Assembly: GCA_002439165.1 (NCBI GenBank)
Contig: DJTE01000048.1
Span: forward strand, 1 to 64,000
Direction: 5' to 3'
DNA: 64,000 nt
DNA from: Chryseobacterium indologenes
GTDB taxonomy: Bacteria > Bacteroidota > Bacteroidia > Flavobacteriales > Weeksellaceae
Below the pieces are notes generated by a model. That model did no database searches. It saw only the letters and a list, made by a program, of their open reading frames with translations, and was not told the origin of the DNA. The number at the start of each line of letters is the position of its first letter. Within the stretch, counting starts at the first letter, position 1. Made by a program: the position numbers and the translations under genes. Shown here in pieces: positions 9,077-17,628 of the stretch.

Positions 9077-9466
9077 ATGTTACAGAGAATACAGACCATA
9101 TGGACTTTTTTAGCAGTTTTAGCTGCTGTTTTCCTTTTTATTTCAGGACAGGATGTTGCTGTTTTCGGCAATATTCCGGTAATTGATATAAGCTGTGTGG
9201 CACTTGTTTTAGCAGGTGCATTGAGTATTTTCAGTTACAAAAACAGAAAAAGACAAATTTTGCTGAATACCATCAGCATCATTATAAACGTTTTGTTGAT
9301 TGGTGTATTGGCGTACTGGTTACTAAACTTATCCGGAGGAATTCAGTTTCCTGAGAAGGGTATTGAGCCGGTTTTCCCATTGATCGCGGTAATCTGTCTG
9401 CTTATTGCAAACACATACATCCGCAGAGATGAGAGGCTCGTAAAATCTGTCGACCGACTCCGATAG
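9077..9466 (+). CDS. DUF4293 family membrane protein
   Basis: 129-residue integral membrane protein with four predicted transmembrane helices: about residues 9-23, 34-51, 60-84 and 96-115. The start MLQRIQTIWTFLA is characteristic of DUF4293, a family of unknown function restricted to Bacteroidota and often found next to rho as here. A positively charged tail (IRRDERLVKSVDRLR) should lie in the cytoplasm. It is a single-gene unit with a clear promoter and a strong terminator. Confidence 0.85.
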   Translation: MLQRIQTIWTFLAVLAAVFLFISGQDVAVFGNIPVIDISCVALVLAGALSIFSYKNRKRQILLNTISIIINVLLIGVLAYWLLNLSGGIQFPEKGIEPVFPLIAVICLLIANTYIRRDERLVKSVDRLR

Positions 9467-9490
9467 CCTTACAACGATTTTTTGAGTGAG

Positions 9491-9519
9491 AACAGTTCCG
9501 AAAGGAGCTGTTTTTTTTT
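9491..9519 (+). terminator. Rho-independent terminator after the DUF4293 gene
   Basis: Nine-pair stem (AACAGTTCC / GGAGCTGTT, one G-T pair) closed by a GAAA tetraloop and followed by nine T residues. Confidence 0.92.
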
Positions 9520-9720
9520 ATTTAGATGCAGGAATTGGTGTAAATCAGGTAAAAGTTCAAGAATCAATTGCATTGATTTTTTTTAAGTGAATGTATATAT
9601 TAAATTTATCTTTAAGCCAATAAATTTCTATTGCCTGCCAGGCATATTTCATTAATTTTATATAACTTGATGCAACATTTCCGTTAAGGATACGACTGAT
9701 CATATTAAATAGTAATCAAC

Positions 9721-10641
9721 ATGAAAAAATTAACCTTTCTTGCTTTATCTTTTTTTTCAATAAGCACTTTCGCCCAGCAGGTCTCTAAGGAAAGAGTACA
9801 GACTATCCTATCCACACTCGCGTCAGATGAAATGAAAGGCCGTGAGATCTGGACTCCGGAAAACGATAAGGCAGCCGAATACATCGCTTCACTTTTCAAA
9901 GAAAACAATCTTGAATACTGTACGGGAAATTCTTACCTGATCCCATTCGAGTACAAAGGACAGAAAGCATATAATGTATGTGGAATCAAAAAAGGAAAAA
10001 CAGATAAATATTTAGGCTTTTCCGGCCACTTCGATCATATAGGAACCAGCGATAAAACAGGAGACAATATTTATAACGGTGCTGATGACGACGCCAGCGG
10101 AATCACTACTCTGGTAGGTATTGCTGATTATTTTAAAAATAAAAAACCGGATTTCTCAATGGTTTTCATCGCATTCAACGGGGAAGAAAAAGGGATGCTC
10201 GGTTCCAAAGCGATCTCCACAGATGCCAGTCTGGATAAAGTCTACCATAATATGACTGCTCTTTTCAATTTTGAAATGGTGGCCACAGAATCCCAATGGG
10301 GAAAAAACGCACTGTTCATGACCGGTGATGAGTTTTCGGACCTTGATGAACTGATGAACAGAAATGCCGCCAACGGAATGAAAATCAATCCGGATCCTTA
10401 TGCCTCACAGCAGTTGTTTTACAGATCAGACAATGTGAGTTTCGTTAAAAAGAAGATCATTGCCCATTCATTCTCTACCGTAGATATGACCAAAGCCCAT
10501 CATTATCATAATGAAAGTGATGACATCAGCGTAGTGGATTTCGATAACCTGACGGATATTATCAACAATTTCGGGAAAACACTTGAAAAATTAAAACCTT
10601 CCAATTTTGCTCCGAAATACAATGATAAAGTGAAATTTTAA
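9721..10641 (+). CDS. secreted M28 family zinc aminopeptidase
   Basis: 306 residues with a signal peptide (MKKLTFLALSFFSISTFAQQ), so periplasmic or exported. Motifs of the M28 di-zinc peptidases are visible: GFSGHFDHIG with the first His/Asp, NGADDDASGITTLV with the bridging Asp, FNGEEKGMLGSK with the catalytic and metal-binding Glu pair, and a late His in DMTKAHHYHNESDD. It should remove N-terminal residues from peptides. It is shorter than many M28 enzymes because no protease-associated domain is inserted. It is monocistronic: 79 bp after the ATG-free region following the DUF4293 terminator I see no other gene, and a long terminator overlaps its stop codon. Confidence 0.9.
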   Translation: MKKLTFLALSFFSISTFAQQVSKERVQTILSTLASDEMKGREIWTPENDKAAEYIASLFKENNLEYCTGNSYLIPFEYKGQKAYNVCGIKKGKTDKYLGFSGHFDHIGTSDKTGDNIYNGADDDASGITTLVGIADYFKNKKPDFSMVFIAFNGEEKGMLGSKAISTDASLDKVYHNMTALFNFEMVATESQWGKNALFMTGDEFSDLDELMNRNAANGMKINPDPYASQQLFYRSDNVSFVKKKIIAHSFSTVDMTKAHHYHNESDDISVVDFDNLTDIINNFGKTLEKLKPSNFAPKYNDKVKF

Positions 10642-10680
10642 TAGAATAAAAACCGCCGGAATGGCGGTTTTTATTCTATT
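10640..10680 (+). terminator. long symmetrical terminator hairpin after the M28 peptidase
   Basis: Perfect 18-bp stem (AATAGAATAAAAACCGCC and its complement) with a five-base loop. The left arm overlaps the last two bases of the M28 stop codon. It has A and T runs on both sides, so it could terminate in either direction. Confidence 0.9.
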
Positions 10681-10858
10681 AATTATTTAACACATCCGCC
10701 TTCAGTATAAAACGACATTAAAATTCACAGTATATCAGGGTTCTGACAGGAATTGTAACAAAATCAAATTAATGAACACCTATTAAGTAAAGTAAAAAAA
10801 GATTTAGAACGTCTGTTCCTTTAATTTTACGTAATTTTGCTATCCAATTTTTCATTGA

Positions 10859-12691
10859 ATGAAACCATTACAAAGAATACTTCATTTCGCAAAACCCCAC
10901 CGGAAATACCTTTTCGGGAGTATGTTTTTCAATATCCTTTACTCGTTACTCAACATTTTATCCGTAGGAACCATGCTTCCTATTTTAGGGTTAATGTTCG
11001 GTACCATTGAAAAACAGGATAAACCTCCTGTATGGTCCGGAGAGATAGGCGATTATTTTGAATTTTTAAAGAACAAGGCTTATTTTTTCGTACAGACTGA
11101 AATTGCTCAGCATGGTGCTGTTCAGGTTTTGGCCGCTCTTTGTGCCATCACTGCATTTTCTTTTTTACTGAGAAATATTTTCAGATATATCGGTGCTTTT
11201 TTATTGGTAAACTACCGTGTAGGTATTACCCGTGATCTGAGAAGCGCCATGTATAATAAATTTCTGCAGCTTCCTGTTTCCTTTTTTACCGAGCAGAGAA
11301 AAGGAGATATGATGTCCAGAATTTCCAATGACATCGGAGGTGTGGAAGGCGGAATTATGGGGGTACTGGTAGACCTTATCAACGCTCCGTTCATGATCAT
11401 CTCTTCCCTGATTGCTTTATTCATCTTATCTCCGCAGCTTACCCTGTTCTCGTTAGTCGTTTTCCCGGTTATGGGTCTTCTTATTTCCTGGACTGGAAAA
11501 AGTCTGAAAAAACAGGCTTACCAGGCACAGGCAGAACTGGGAAATCTTTTCTCACTGGTAGACGAGACTTTAAAATCTTCAAAGGTAATCAAGATCTTCA
11601 ATGCAGATAAGATCCTGAAGAACAGATTTAATCAGACAACAACCAACTGGCAGAATTTCGCCATTGATATGAGCCGAAGACGTGAACTGGCTTCTCCAAT
11701 GAGCGAATTCCTCGGTTCTATCACCATTCTTATCATCACGTGGTACGCCGGTACCCAGATTCTTGAAGAGCAGACGATGCAGCCTCAGGCTTTCCTGGTT
11801 TTCATTGGAATGTTCTTCCAGATCCTGGATCCTGCTAAAAAGCTATCCAGTGCCATCTCTTCCATTCAGGGGGGAATGGCAAGTTTAGACAGAGTAGCGG
11901 AAGTTCTTGATTATGATCTGAAAGTAGAAGAAATTGCGGAACCTGTATCTATTTCTACCCTGAACAGCCAGATTGAATTCAGAAACATTGGTTTCTATTA
12001 TGATAAAGACAATGTGATTCTTAAAAACTTCTCACTTGTTATCCCTAAAGGTAAGACAATTGCCCTTGTAGGACAGAGCGGAAGCGGCAAAACAACGATT
12101 GCCAACCTTCTGGCAAGATTCTATGATGTAAGCGAAGGTGAAATCCTTGTTGACGGAACCAATATCAAACATTTAAAGCTGAATGAATACCGCCAGCTTC
12201 TGGGAATGGTAACACAGGAATCGGTTTTATTCAATGATACCGTTTACAATAATATTTTAATGGGTAAACCAGAAGCGACAAGAGAAGAAGTTATTGCTGC
12301 GGCTAAAATAGCCAACGCAGACTCATTCATCACCCAGCTTCCTGAAGGCTATGATTCCAATATCGGGGACGATGGAGGAAAACTTTCCGGAGGACAGAAG
12401 CAGAGGGTTTCTATCGCCAGAGCAGTATTGAAAAATCCTCCGGTAATGATCCTGGATGAAGCTACTTCAGCCCTGGATACGGAATCCGAAAGATTTGTAC
12501 AGGATGCCCTGGAGAAAATGATGGAAAACAGGACTTCCCTGGTAATTGCCCACAGACTTTCAACAATTCAGAAAGCAGACTGGATCGTGGTAATGGAAAA
12601 AGGAGATATTGTAGAGCAGGGAACCCATCACGAACTGATCGCGAAAAAAGGAATGTACCACAAACTGGTGGAACTTCAGAATTTCGATTAA
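10859..12691 (+). CDS. ABC exporter, fused permease and ATPase (MsbA-like)
   Basis: 610-residue half-transporter. Residues 15-310 hold six transmembrane helices; the nucleotide-binding domain spans about 365-605 with Walker A GQSGSGKT (from about 405), the LSGGQKQR signature near 508, Walker B VMILDEATSALD near 530 and the H-loop IAHRLST near 560. As a homodimer it would flip lipids or export a hydrophobic substrate across the inner membrane; lipid A flipping (MsbA) is the usual annotation in Bacteroidota but related multidrug exporters look the same. A -7-like TAATTTTG lies at 10832-10839, 20 bp before the ATG. The DUF1801 gene follows after 26 bp and is probably co-transcribed. Confidence 0.92.
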   Translation: MKPLQRILHFAKPHRKYLFGSMFFNILYSLLNILSVGTMLPILGLMFGTIEKQDKPPVWSGEIGDYFEFLKNKAYFFVQTEIAQHGAVQVLAALCAITAFSFLLRNIFRYIGAFLLVNYRVGITRDLRSAMYNKFLQLPVSFFTEQRKGDMMSRISNDIGGVEGGIMGVLVDLINAPFMIISSLIALFILSPQLTLFSLVVFPVMGLLISWTGKSLKKQAYQAQAELGNLFSLVDETLKSSKVIKIFNADKILKNRFNQTTTNWQNFAIDMSRRRELASPMSEFLGSITILIITWYAGTQILEEQTMQPQAFLVFIGMFFQILDPAKKLSSAISSIQGGMASLDRVAEVLDYDLKVEEIAEPVSISTLNSQIEFRNIGFYYDKDNVILKNFSLVIPKGKTIALVGQSGSGKTTIANLLARFYDVSEGEILVDGTNIKHLKLNEYRQLLGMVTQESVLFNDTVYNNILMGKPEATREEVIAAAKIANADSFITQLPEGYDSNIGDDGGKLSGGQKQRVSIARAVLKNPPVMILDEATSALDTESERFVQDALEKMMENRTSLVIAHRLSTIQKADWIVVMEKGDIVEQGTHHELIAKKGMYHKLVELQNFD

Positions 12692-12717
12692 CCGTTACTG
12701 CATTCAATTTTATTCAA

Positions 12718-13065
12718 ATGAATCCTATACAAGAGTACTTTTACAGAATCGACGAGCCTGAAAGAAGTACTCTTTTGTTTTTACGTAAAAAGATCCTCGA
12801 ATCTGATCCCGAAAACATCACGGAGACCTTAAGCTTCGGGCTTCCCTTCTTCAAGTATAAAAAGAAAATGCTGTGCTATCTGTATTACAGCAAAAAGCAT
12901 CAGAAACATTATGTAAGCTTTTATCACGGAGACCGGCTTGATCATCCGGAACTGCTTCAGGAAGACCGGAAAAAGTTCAAAATACTTCTTATCGATATGG
13001 AAAAGGATCTGCCTGTGGAGCTTATTATAAGCCTTACAGAAGAAGTTAAGAAACATATAAAATAA
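12718..13065 (+). CDS. DUF1801 domain-containing protein
   Basis: 115-residue cytoplasmic protein. The pattern EPERSTLLFLRKKIL, followed by ITETLSFGLPFFKYKKKMLCYLYYSKKH and a YVSFYHGDRL segment, fits the small DUF1801/YdhG-like fold, an alpha-beta protein of unknown biochemical role also found in frataxin-like and stress proteins. It begins 26 bp after the ABC exporter stop, so it is probably the second gene of that unit. Nothing in the sequence suggests a catalytic site. Confidence 0.8.
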   Translation: MNPIQEYFYRIDEPERSTLLFLRKKILESDPENITETLSFGLPFFKYKKKMLCYLYYSKKHQKHYVSFYHGDRLDHPELLQEDRKKFKILLIDMEKDLPVELIISLTEEVKKHIK

Positions 13066-13094
13066 CCTGAATCAATTAACTGATGCAGGTTTTG
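13064..13094 (+). terminator. weak terminator after the DUF1801 gene
   Basis: Hairpin AACCTG-A-ATCA / TGAT-G-CAGGTT with a six-base loop and only four T residues after it, beginning at the stop codon. It is weaker than the other terminators in the window. Confidence 0.5.
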
Positions 13095-13235
13095 AGGCAG
13101 AGGAAAGTTATAAAGGTCATCAATAATAAGAGTTGATTTGTTTTTACTTTTATGCCATTCTTATTTTACAGTGTCACTAAAGCAGCTTCCGCCTTTTATA
13201 CTTAAGCCTTAACCCGGAATCAGCCTGAAATAAAA

Positions 13236-13263
13236 ACTGCGGCAGGATTTCCCCTACCGCAGT
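13236..13263 (-). terminator. terminator of the surface-protein gene
   Basis: Stem ACTGCGG-(C)-AGG / CCT-(A)-CCGCAGT with a six-base loop; on the minus strand it is followed by TTTTTA. It lies 23 bp beyond the stop at 13286. Confidence 0.8.
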
Positions 13264-13285
13264 CCTCTTTAAAAACTATTCTTCA

Positions 13286-15085
13286 TCACTGTGTATTAAT
13301 TCCGCTGAATTCCGCCTGTTTAAGTGCCCATGCAAAAGCATTGGCTGTAAAAGTAGAATTATAAATCAATGTTCCTGCCGGTCCGTAAGTCGTTTTAGGA
13401 GTTGGCTTTTTATTCGTATCCAAAACAAACGGACAAATAGTACTTGAATTTAAATCACCTGTATTTCCGCTTTGAGAATTAAATCCTCCCTCTCCAACCC
13501 ATATCAGGTTGAAACTTTTATGTTTAAACGCTGTAACAGCACCTGCAACCGTTCCTGTATTGTTATTGGCATTGGTAGCATTGGAATAGACATTTATTTC
13601 CCCTGATGGCAATCCTGTGAAATACACGACATCTGTTGCATCGTCCCCCCAAAGCTTACCCCTGATATCTCCAAAAGGACCGTTAGTAATATCATCGGAA
13701 GTAATAGGTAAAGTATATGTTCTCCCGTCTCCGGAACCTCCTGTTGTAGACTGAGAAATACTCGGGTCGTTAAAGATGGTTCTGAAGAAATTCTGATTTC
13801 CTGAATTATCTTCACAGAACGAAAGAACAACTCCTCCTTTCTGCAGATATTGCAGGAAAATGGAAGCTTCGGCAGCATTCATTCCATAACTGTACCCTAT
13901 TACCACTATATCAACAGGCGCCGGGCCCAGCAGCCAGGTATTCAGCTGAGCTGCACTTGGTGAATTGCTTCCGTCAATAATCTGAGACCATCCTTCGTAT
14001 TTTACGGTACTTGCAGGAAGCGTTCCGTAGTTGGTATTGGTTGTGATTAAGGTGTTGGAAGGTCTTCCGGTATTGCTGAAATTATATCCGTACGTTGTTC
14101 CAAGTCCTATTGTAAGCAATTTTTTTGCAGGAATCACTACTATGACATTTACGCTGCAGGTGGTAGAAACCCCTCCCTGACTGTCTGAAGTGATCGTCAT
14201 CTTTTTCACTGTTGTGGAAGTTGGTGTACCTGTTCCGCTTAAGGTAACATTCTGATTCCCTGTTGCGGTAAATGTTCCCGAACCCCTGAAAGAAATTCCA
14301 TCTACGGTATTTGTTGTAATGGTGTAGCTTCCTAATGCTGAAACATTGACCGGTAATGTAATGGTATTGGAGGCGGTAAGAGCGGTTCCCACTTTGTAAA
14401 CCCCGTTCACTGTTGCACTTCCGCAGCTCATCGTATAGCTTCCCGCAGGACTGAGTACATTCACTGAAACAGGAGGTGTACAGGTTATATCTGCGCCATT
14501 GGCTGTTAATGATACATTATCTGTCTGAATATTCAGAGGGGTTCCCTGTCCCGCGATCTGGATCGTCTGTACACCTGTATTGAGGAAAACGCCTGTTCCG
14601 TAGAAATTATATCCGTTGGAAGTAGTGCCGGAGATGGTATAATTTCCTGCTTTGGTAACGTTCACAGCAATACTCAGATAATTTGAAGGGGTTAACTCAC
14701 GCCCTTTTACATAAGTTCCCATAGCTTTGGTATTGGAACAGTCCACCGTAAACACCGCCTTTCCCAGTTGTCCGCATACACTTTTCCATTCATCATCTGC
14801 CAGACTCCAGTAATTAAAGCAGTCTTCCGTAGTATTATAGATGGTAAGACCGTCGTCTGCCGCTTTATTAATAGTGATTGTATTTCTCTGAGTCTCTGTA
14901 AGCCGGGGAATAAGTATTCCTTTATTGTGAGCCGTTGAAACAACATCCAGTACGGAATTTTCATTAGGTGTTGTAGTATTGATACCTACCGCCCCGTTAC
15001 TGGTCTGTGAATACAGCTTTCCAAAAGTCAGGAGCAGTATTAAAAGCAGCATTTGCAATCCGGGCTTTGTAAATTTTGTTTTCAT
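13286..15085 (-). CDS. modular exported surface protein with two Ig-like repeats
   Basis: 599 residues. A signal peptide ends near residue 26 (LTFGKLYSQ). Residues 27-105 are the GINTTTPNENSVLDVVS...GILIPRLTETQR head found on many Chryseobacterium surface proteins. Two similar ~100-residue modules follow at 111-208 and 217-318, each with GTY/GVY..G..LT.SN, VNV...G.YTI, G..F.G.G.F and GTGTP motifs, probably beta-sandwiches. Residues 321-599 form a different domain with IDIVVIGYSYGMNAAEASIFLQYLQKGG, resembling a glutamine-amidotransferase/ThuA-like Rossmann domain, though this is tentative. No T9SS sorting domain is seen at the C-terminus. It has its own terminator, and an operator-like site lies 100 bp upstream. 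Ligand and role unknown. Confidence 0.75.
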   Translation of the reverse strand: MKTKFTKPGLQMLLLILLLTFGKLYSQTSNGAVGINTTTPNENSVLDVVSTAHNKGILIPRLTETQRNTITINKAADDGLTIYNTTEDCFNYWSLADDEWKSVCGQLGKAVFTVDCSNTKAMGTYVKGRELTPSNYLSIAVNVTKAGNYTISGTTSNGYNFYGTGVFLNTGVQTIQIAGQGTPLNIQTDNVSLTANGADITCTPPVSVNVLSPAGSYTMSCGSATVNGVYKVGTALTASNTITLPVNVSALGSYTITTNTVDGISFRGSGTFTATGNQNVTLSGTGTPTSTTVKKMTITSDSQGGVSTTCSVNVIVVIPAKKLLTIGLGTTYGYNFSNTGRPSNTLITTNTNYGTLPASTVKYEGWSQIIDGSNSPSAAQLNTWLLGPAPVDIVVIGYSYGMNAAEASIFLQYLQKGGVVLSFCEDNSGNQNFFRTIFNDPSISQSTTGGSGDGRTYTLPITSDDITNGPFGDIRGKLWGDDATDVVYFTGLPSGEINVYSNATNANNNTGTVAGAVTAFKHKSFNLIWVGEGGFNSQSGNTGDLNSSTICPFVLDTNKKPTPKTTYGPAGTLIYNSTFTANAFAWALKQAEFSGINTQ

Positions 15086-15184
15086 CGTTTTTTAATTGTT
15101 GGTTAATATTGCGTTCTTTAAAAGGGACCGATATGATCCTCCGCAAAAGTATATTCCTTTCTCTCTTTCAGCTTAAAAGAAGAC

Positions 15185-15206
15185 TACGCAATACTACGCG
15201 TGCGTA
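15185..15206. promoter_or_regulatory. operator-like inverted repeat TACGCA-N10-TGCGTA (copy 1)
   Basis: A six-base dyad, TACGCA at 15185-15190 and TGCGTA at 15201-15206, with a ten-base spacer. The same dyad with identical spacing and a similar spacer occurs at 16050-16071. This copy lies about 100 bp upstream of the surface-protein ATG at 15085 and downstream of the small helix-turn-helix genes. Confidence 0.6.
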
Positions 15207-15253
15207 ATAAAACTCATGTTTTCCTCAGCAGGGGTCTTTCTGAAAGATCAGAA

Positions 15254-15595
15254 TTACTTCTGAAATAAAGATTTCCACTTCGCAAGGGTATTTCTGCTCA
15301 TTTTAAAATGGGCGGCAGTCTGGGTATTCGTCAGCTTGTTCTTTTTCTGGTATTGAAGAATTTTCAGGACAGAATTTTTGTCATAAGATTTCATCCGTTG
15401 ATTTTCTAATTCGGAGGTATACTCCATATCTCCGAAAATTAATTGTTCAAGCCGTAAAATATCTATGGTTGTGAAAAGTGACTCAAGCTTTTTCCGAATG
15501 AGCGGATCTGATAATTTTTCAGGAAATTTCTCATAAATAATATCCGTGTAGATGCGTTGGTAGTCCGGATGCAGCCTGCTCATTTCTTGATCCAT
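15254..15595 (-). CDS. small helix-turn-helix protein B
   Basis: 113 residues, cytoplasmic. The last 45 residues (KNSVLKILQYQKKNKLTNTQTAAHFKMSRNTLAKWKSLFQK) form a helix-turn-helix of the kind seen in transposase OrfA proteins and some regulators; the first 65 residues are helical and unrecognised. Its start overlaps the end of small HTH protein A by 16 bp, so translation is likely coupled. No transposase catalytic partner is present, so I favour a DNA-binding regulator over an insertion sequence. The surface-protein gene follows downstream, beyond the operator-like site at 15185-15206. Confidence 0.7.
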   Translation of the reverse strand: MDQEMSRLHPDYQRIYTDIIYEKFPEKLSDPLIRKKLESLFTTIDILRLEQLIFGDMEYTSELENQRMKSYDKNSVLKILQYQKKNKLTNTQTAAHFKMSRNTLAKWKSLFQK

Positions 15596-15990
15596 TTGTA
15601 AAGCGTGGTTTTGGGTACTTTATATGTTGAAACAACTTCAGCCGCACTCATCTGTCCTGAATTTATTTTATCGAGTATAAAGTTTTTCACTTCCTTTGTA
15701 TAGATACTTTTCCTGAATACCATTGCAGATTTCCCGACTTTAATTGTACGGTCTGTCATGGTGGGAGGTGCATAAAGAATCAGATGTCCTGTATATATTC
15801 TGAAAAAATCAAATTCCAGAAGTTTACACCATCTCAGCAGCACTTCCGTATCCATACTATTTTTCAAATACATACTTTCCACCTCTTCGTCATTACAGTG
15901 CATAAATTTTGTAATTCTGCTGAGGGGTATACAGAGTTCTTCGGCTTTTGATTTCACCAAAGTCCCTATATGAATGGTTTTCAAATTCAT
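15580..15990 (-). CDS. small helix-turn-helix protein A
   Basis: 136 residues from the ATG at 15990 (MNLKTIHIG); the frame extends to a TTG at 16011 but the ATG start is more likely. The N-terminal part (GTLVKSKAEELCIPLSRITKFM, then LLRWCKLLEFDFFRIYTGHLILYAPP) resembles a widespread flavobacterial small protein often labelled transposase. The C-terminus (KEVKNFILDKINSGQMSAAEVVSTYKVPKTTLYKWIKK) is a second helix-turn-helix similar to that of protein B. The two genes overlap by 11 bp of coding sequence plus stop. A repeated dyad lies about 60 bp upstream. Regulatory role is inferred; a domesticated or broken mobile element is the alternative. Confidence 0.7.
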   Translation of the reverse strand: MNLKTIHIGTLVKSKAEELCIPLSRITKFMHCNDEEVESMYLKNSMDTEVLLRWCKLLEFDFFRIYTGHLILYAPPTMTDRTIKVGKSAMVFRKSIYTKEVKNFILDKINSGQMSAAEVVSTYKVPKTTLYKWIKK

Positions 15991-16049
15991 GTTTTTATTC
16001 TTTACAGACAAAAGTACCTTCTATCCTTTGATGACGGTCTGTATACCGG

Positions 16050-16071
16050 TACGCAATTCTACTTGTGCGTA
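16050..16071. promoter_or_regulatory. operator-like inverted repeat TACGCA-N10-TGCGTA (copy 2)
   Basis: Dyad TACGCA at 16050-16055 and TGCGTA at 16066-16071. The copy is in the same orientation as that at 15185-15206 and the similarity continues for several bases downstream (AATAAAA). It lies 60 bp upstream of the small helix-turn-helix gene A and just after the stop of the membrane-bound LuxR-like gene. Confidence 0.6.
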
Positions 16072-16092
16072 ATAAAAATCACCAACAGGATC

Positions 16093-17085
16093 TCAGATCT
16101 TCAGAATAAAGCTGTTCATGTTGATTTCAGAGGGAATATTCAGTTTTTTTCTGATCCTGTATTTTCTGCTTTCAACGGCCCGGATACTGTTATTGGTACA
16201 TTGGGCAATTTTTTTGGTATCAAAATCCAGTTTCATCAGGGCGCAGAAATATAATTCAGAGTGAATGAGACCGGGATTCAGCTCCAGAACTGCCGGAATA
16301 AAATGAGGGAAGAATAGCTGAAATTTATCAAAAAACAGCGGCGAATTATTTTCCGCAAGGCTGAAAATTTCCTGTATATCTTCTTCAGTCAGGTCATTAA
16401 GCAGCATCTGCTGTTTCAGCAGTTCATTATTTTCCTTAAGCAGATCTTCTATGGTAGAATCTTTCATCCGGGTATCATTGATCAGACCGTAAATGAGATC
16501 ATCTTTCTGCTTGATAAAAACAATATCCATAAAAAAGGTAGCTATGGAAAACATAATATTGAGAAGTCTGACCGTTTTGAAATCTCCCTCCTGAAAAAAA
16601 CTGCTTTTGGGAAGAAAACTGAAATCAAAATAAAGACAACTGATAAAATTGACACTGATAAGCACAGTAACAATAAGAATCAAATAATTGTCTTCTCTGT
16701 AATTCAGAAAAAAAGGCAGGGCAAACAGTATAGAAAAATAAAAGTATTCCACCCCTGCATTTTTAAAGGTGTATATATGAAAAAAACTGACAATAAATAC
16801 CAACAGAATAAAAATAGAGAACACAACACCTTTAAAAACCCTTTTAAACCTTTTGGTTTTACCTTTCAAAGACAATAAAAAAAGCCAGAATAAAGTAATT
16901 ATTGTGAGAAATGTAGATATCAGAATATCTCCAAAAAAAAGAATAATGAAAACAGAATAAAAAAAGAACAGCAGGAATAAAAACAGCAAATATCTGTTGA
17001 TAAGGTTCAAATAGTTGCTTTCAAAATCGCCATTGCTTTTTTCAGGCTCACCGTGGATCACCTTAACGAAAAATTTGTAAATCAT
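16093..17085 (-). CDS. membrane-anchored LuxR-type helix-turn-helix regulator
   Basis: 330 residues. Residues about 28-205 contain six hydrophobic helices rich in Phe, Leu and Ile. A coiled segment follows (STIEDLLKENNELLKQQMLL), and the C-terminal ~65 residues (LNPGLIHSELYFCALMKLDFDTKKIAQCTNNSIRAVESRKYRIRKKLNI) form a LuxR/GerE-like helix-turn-helix. This is a common Bacteroidota architecture for one-component regulators tethered to the inner membrane. The signal sensed is unknown. It points toward the two small helix-turn-helix genes and the surface protein and may control them through the repeated dyads, which is an inference from position only. Confidence 0.78.
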   Translation of the reverse strand: MIYKFFVKVIHGEPEKSNGDFESNYLNLINRYLLFLFLLFFFYSVFIILFFGDILISTFLTIITLFWLFLLSLKGKTKRFKRVFKGVVFSIFILLVFIVSFFHIYTFKNAGVEYFYFSILFALPFFLNYREDNYLILIVTVLISVNFISCLYFDFSFLPKSSFFQEGDFKTVRLLNIMFSIATFFMDIVFIKQKDDLIYGLINDTRMKDSTIEDLLKENNELLKQQMLLNDLTEEDIQEIFSLAENNSPLFFDKFQLFFPHFIPAVLELNPGLIHSELYFCALMKLDFDTKKIAQCTNNSIRAVESRKYRIRKKLNIPSEINMNSFILKI

Positions 17086-17628
17086 CTCTTTGTTTTGTTT
17101 TTTTTAAATGCCCTGAAGTTTTTATTACCAATAGCTACTTAAGCACATTTCAATACTCACTAAAACACATAAAAATGCAGGGGACAGAAAAGTGCCTGAA
17201 ATACTGGCTTTAAGGAAACTGACCGGTGGTTTGGTTTAATTCCTACGCTAAATGGCAACCGGATAAATATAAATATTTTTTTAATTCATAGTAATCATTT
17301 AATTAAAAAAATACAATGAATTCAAACATTAAAGCGAATATTAAATATACAACTTCACCAAAACATGTAAAATTAAACATATGCCGATTAATATTTTAAG
17401 ATACTGCAAAATTATACAACCATAAAAAACGGGCATCCGCCCTGATCACTCAATTCTACTCACACGTATTAAAACTCATACTAAAGATCATCAATGACTT
17501 CCATGGGCATAAACAAACAGTGGACGGGCTTTAACAATTTATACCTATTATCAATGTTTATCATTTCAAAAAACAAAAAAAGACCATTCGATATGAACAG
17601 CCTTTTGCTTTTATGATGATTGTAATTC
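17086..17628. other. 543-bp AT-rich gene-free stretch
   Basis: Between the LuxR-like gene and psd. Stops are frequent in all frames, and I find no tRNA-like fold, terminator with a convincing stem, or full promoter match. It probably holds the promoter of the LuxR-like gene near 17090-17200 and the unmarked 3' end of the psd transcript. Confidence 0.5.

Noticed and set aside
15254..15990. Insertion sequence made of the two small HTH genes
   Set aside because: No transposase catalytic domain, no terminal inverted repeats and no target-site duplication are visible; the flanking dyads look like operators. Kept as an alternative in the finding on the repeated dyad.
17086..17628. Possible small RNA or tRNA gene in the long gap before psd
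   Set aside because: No cloverleaf, no stable hairpin with a T run and no full promoter match could be found by eye.
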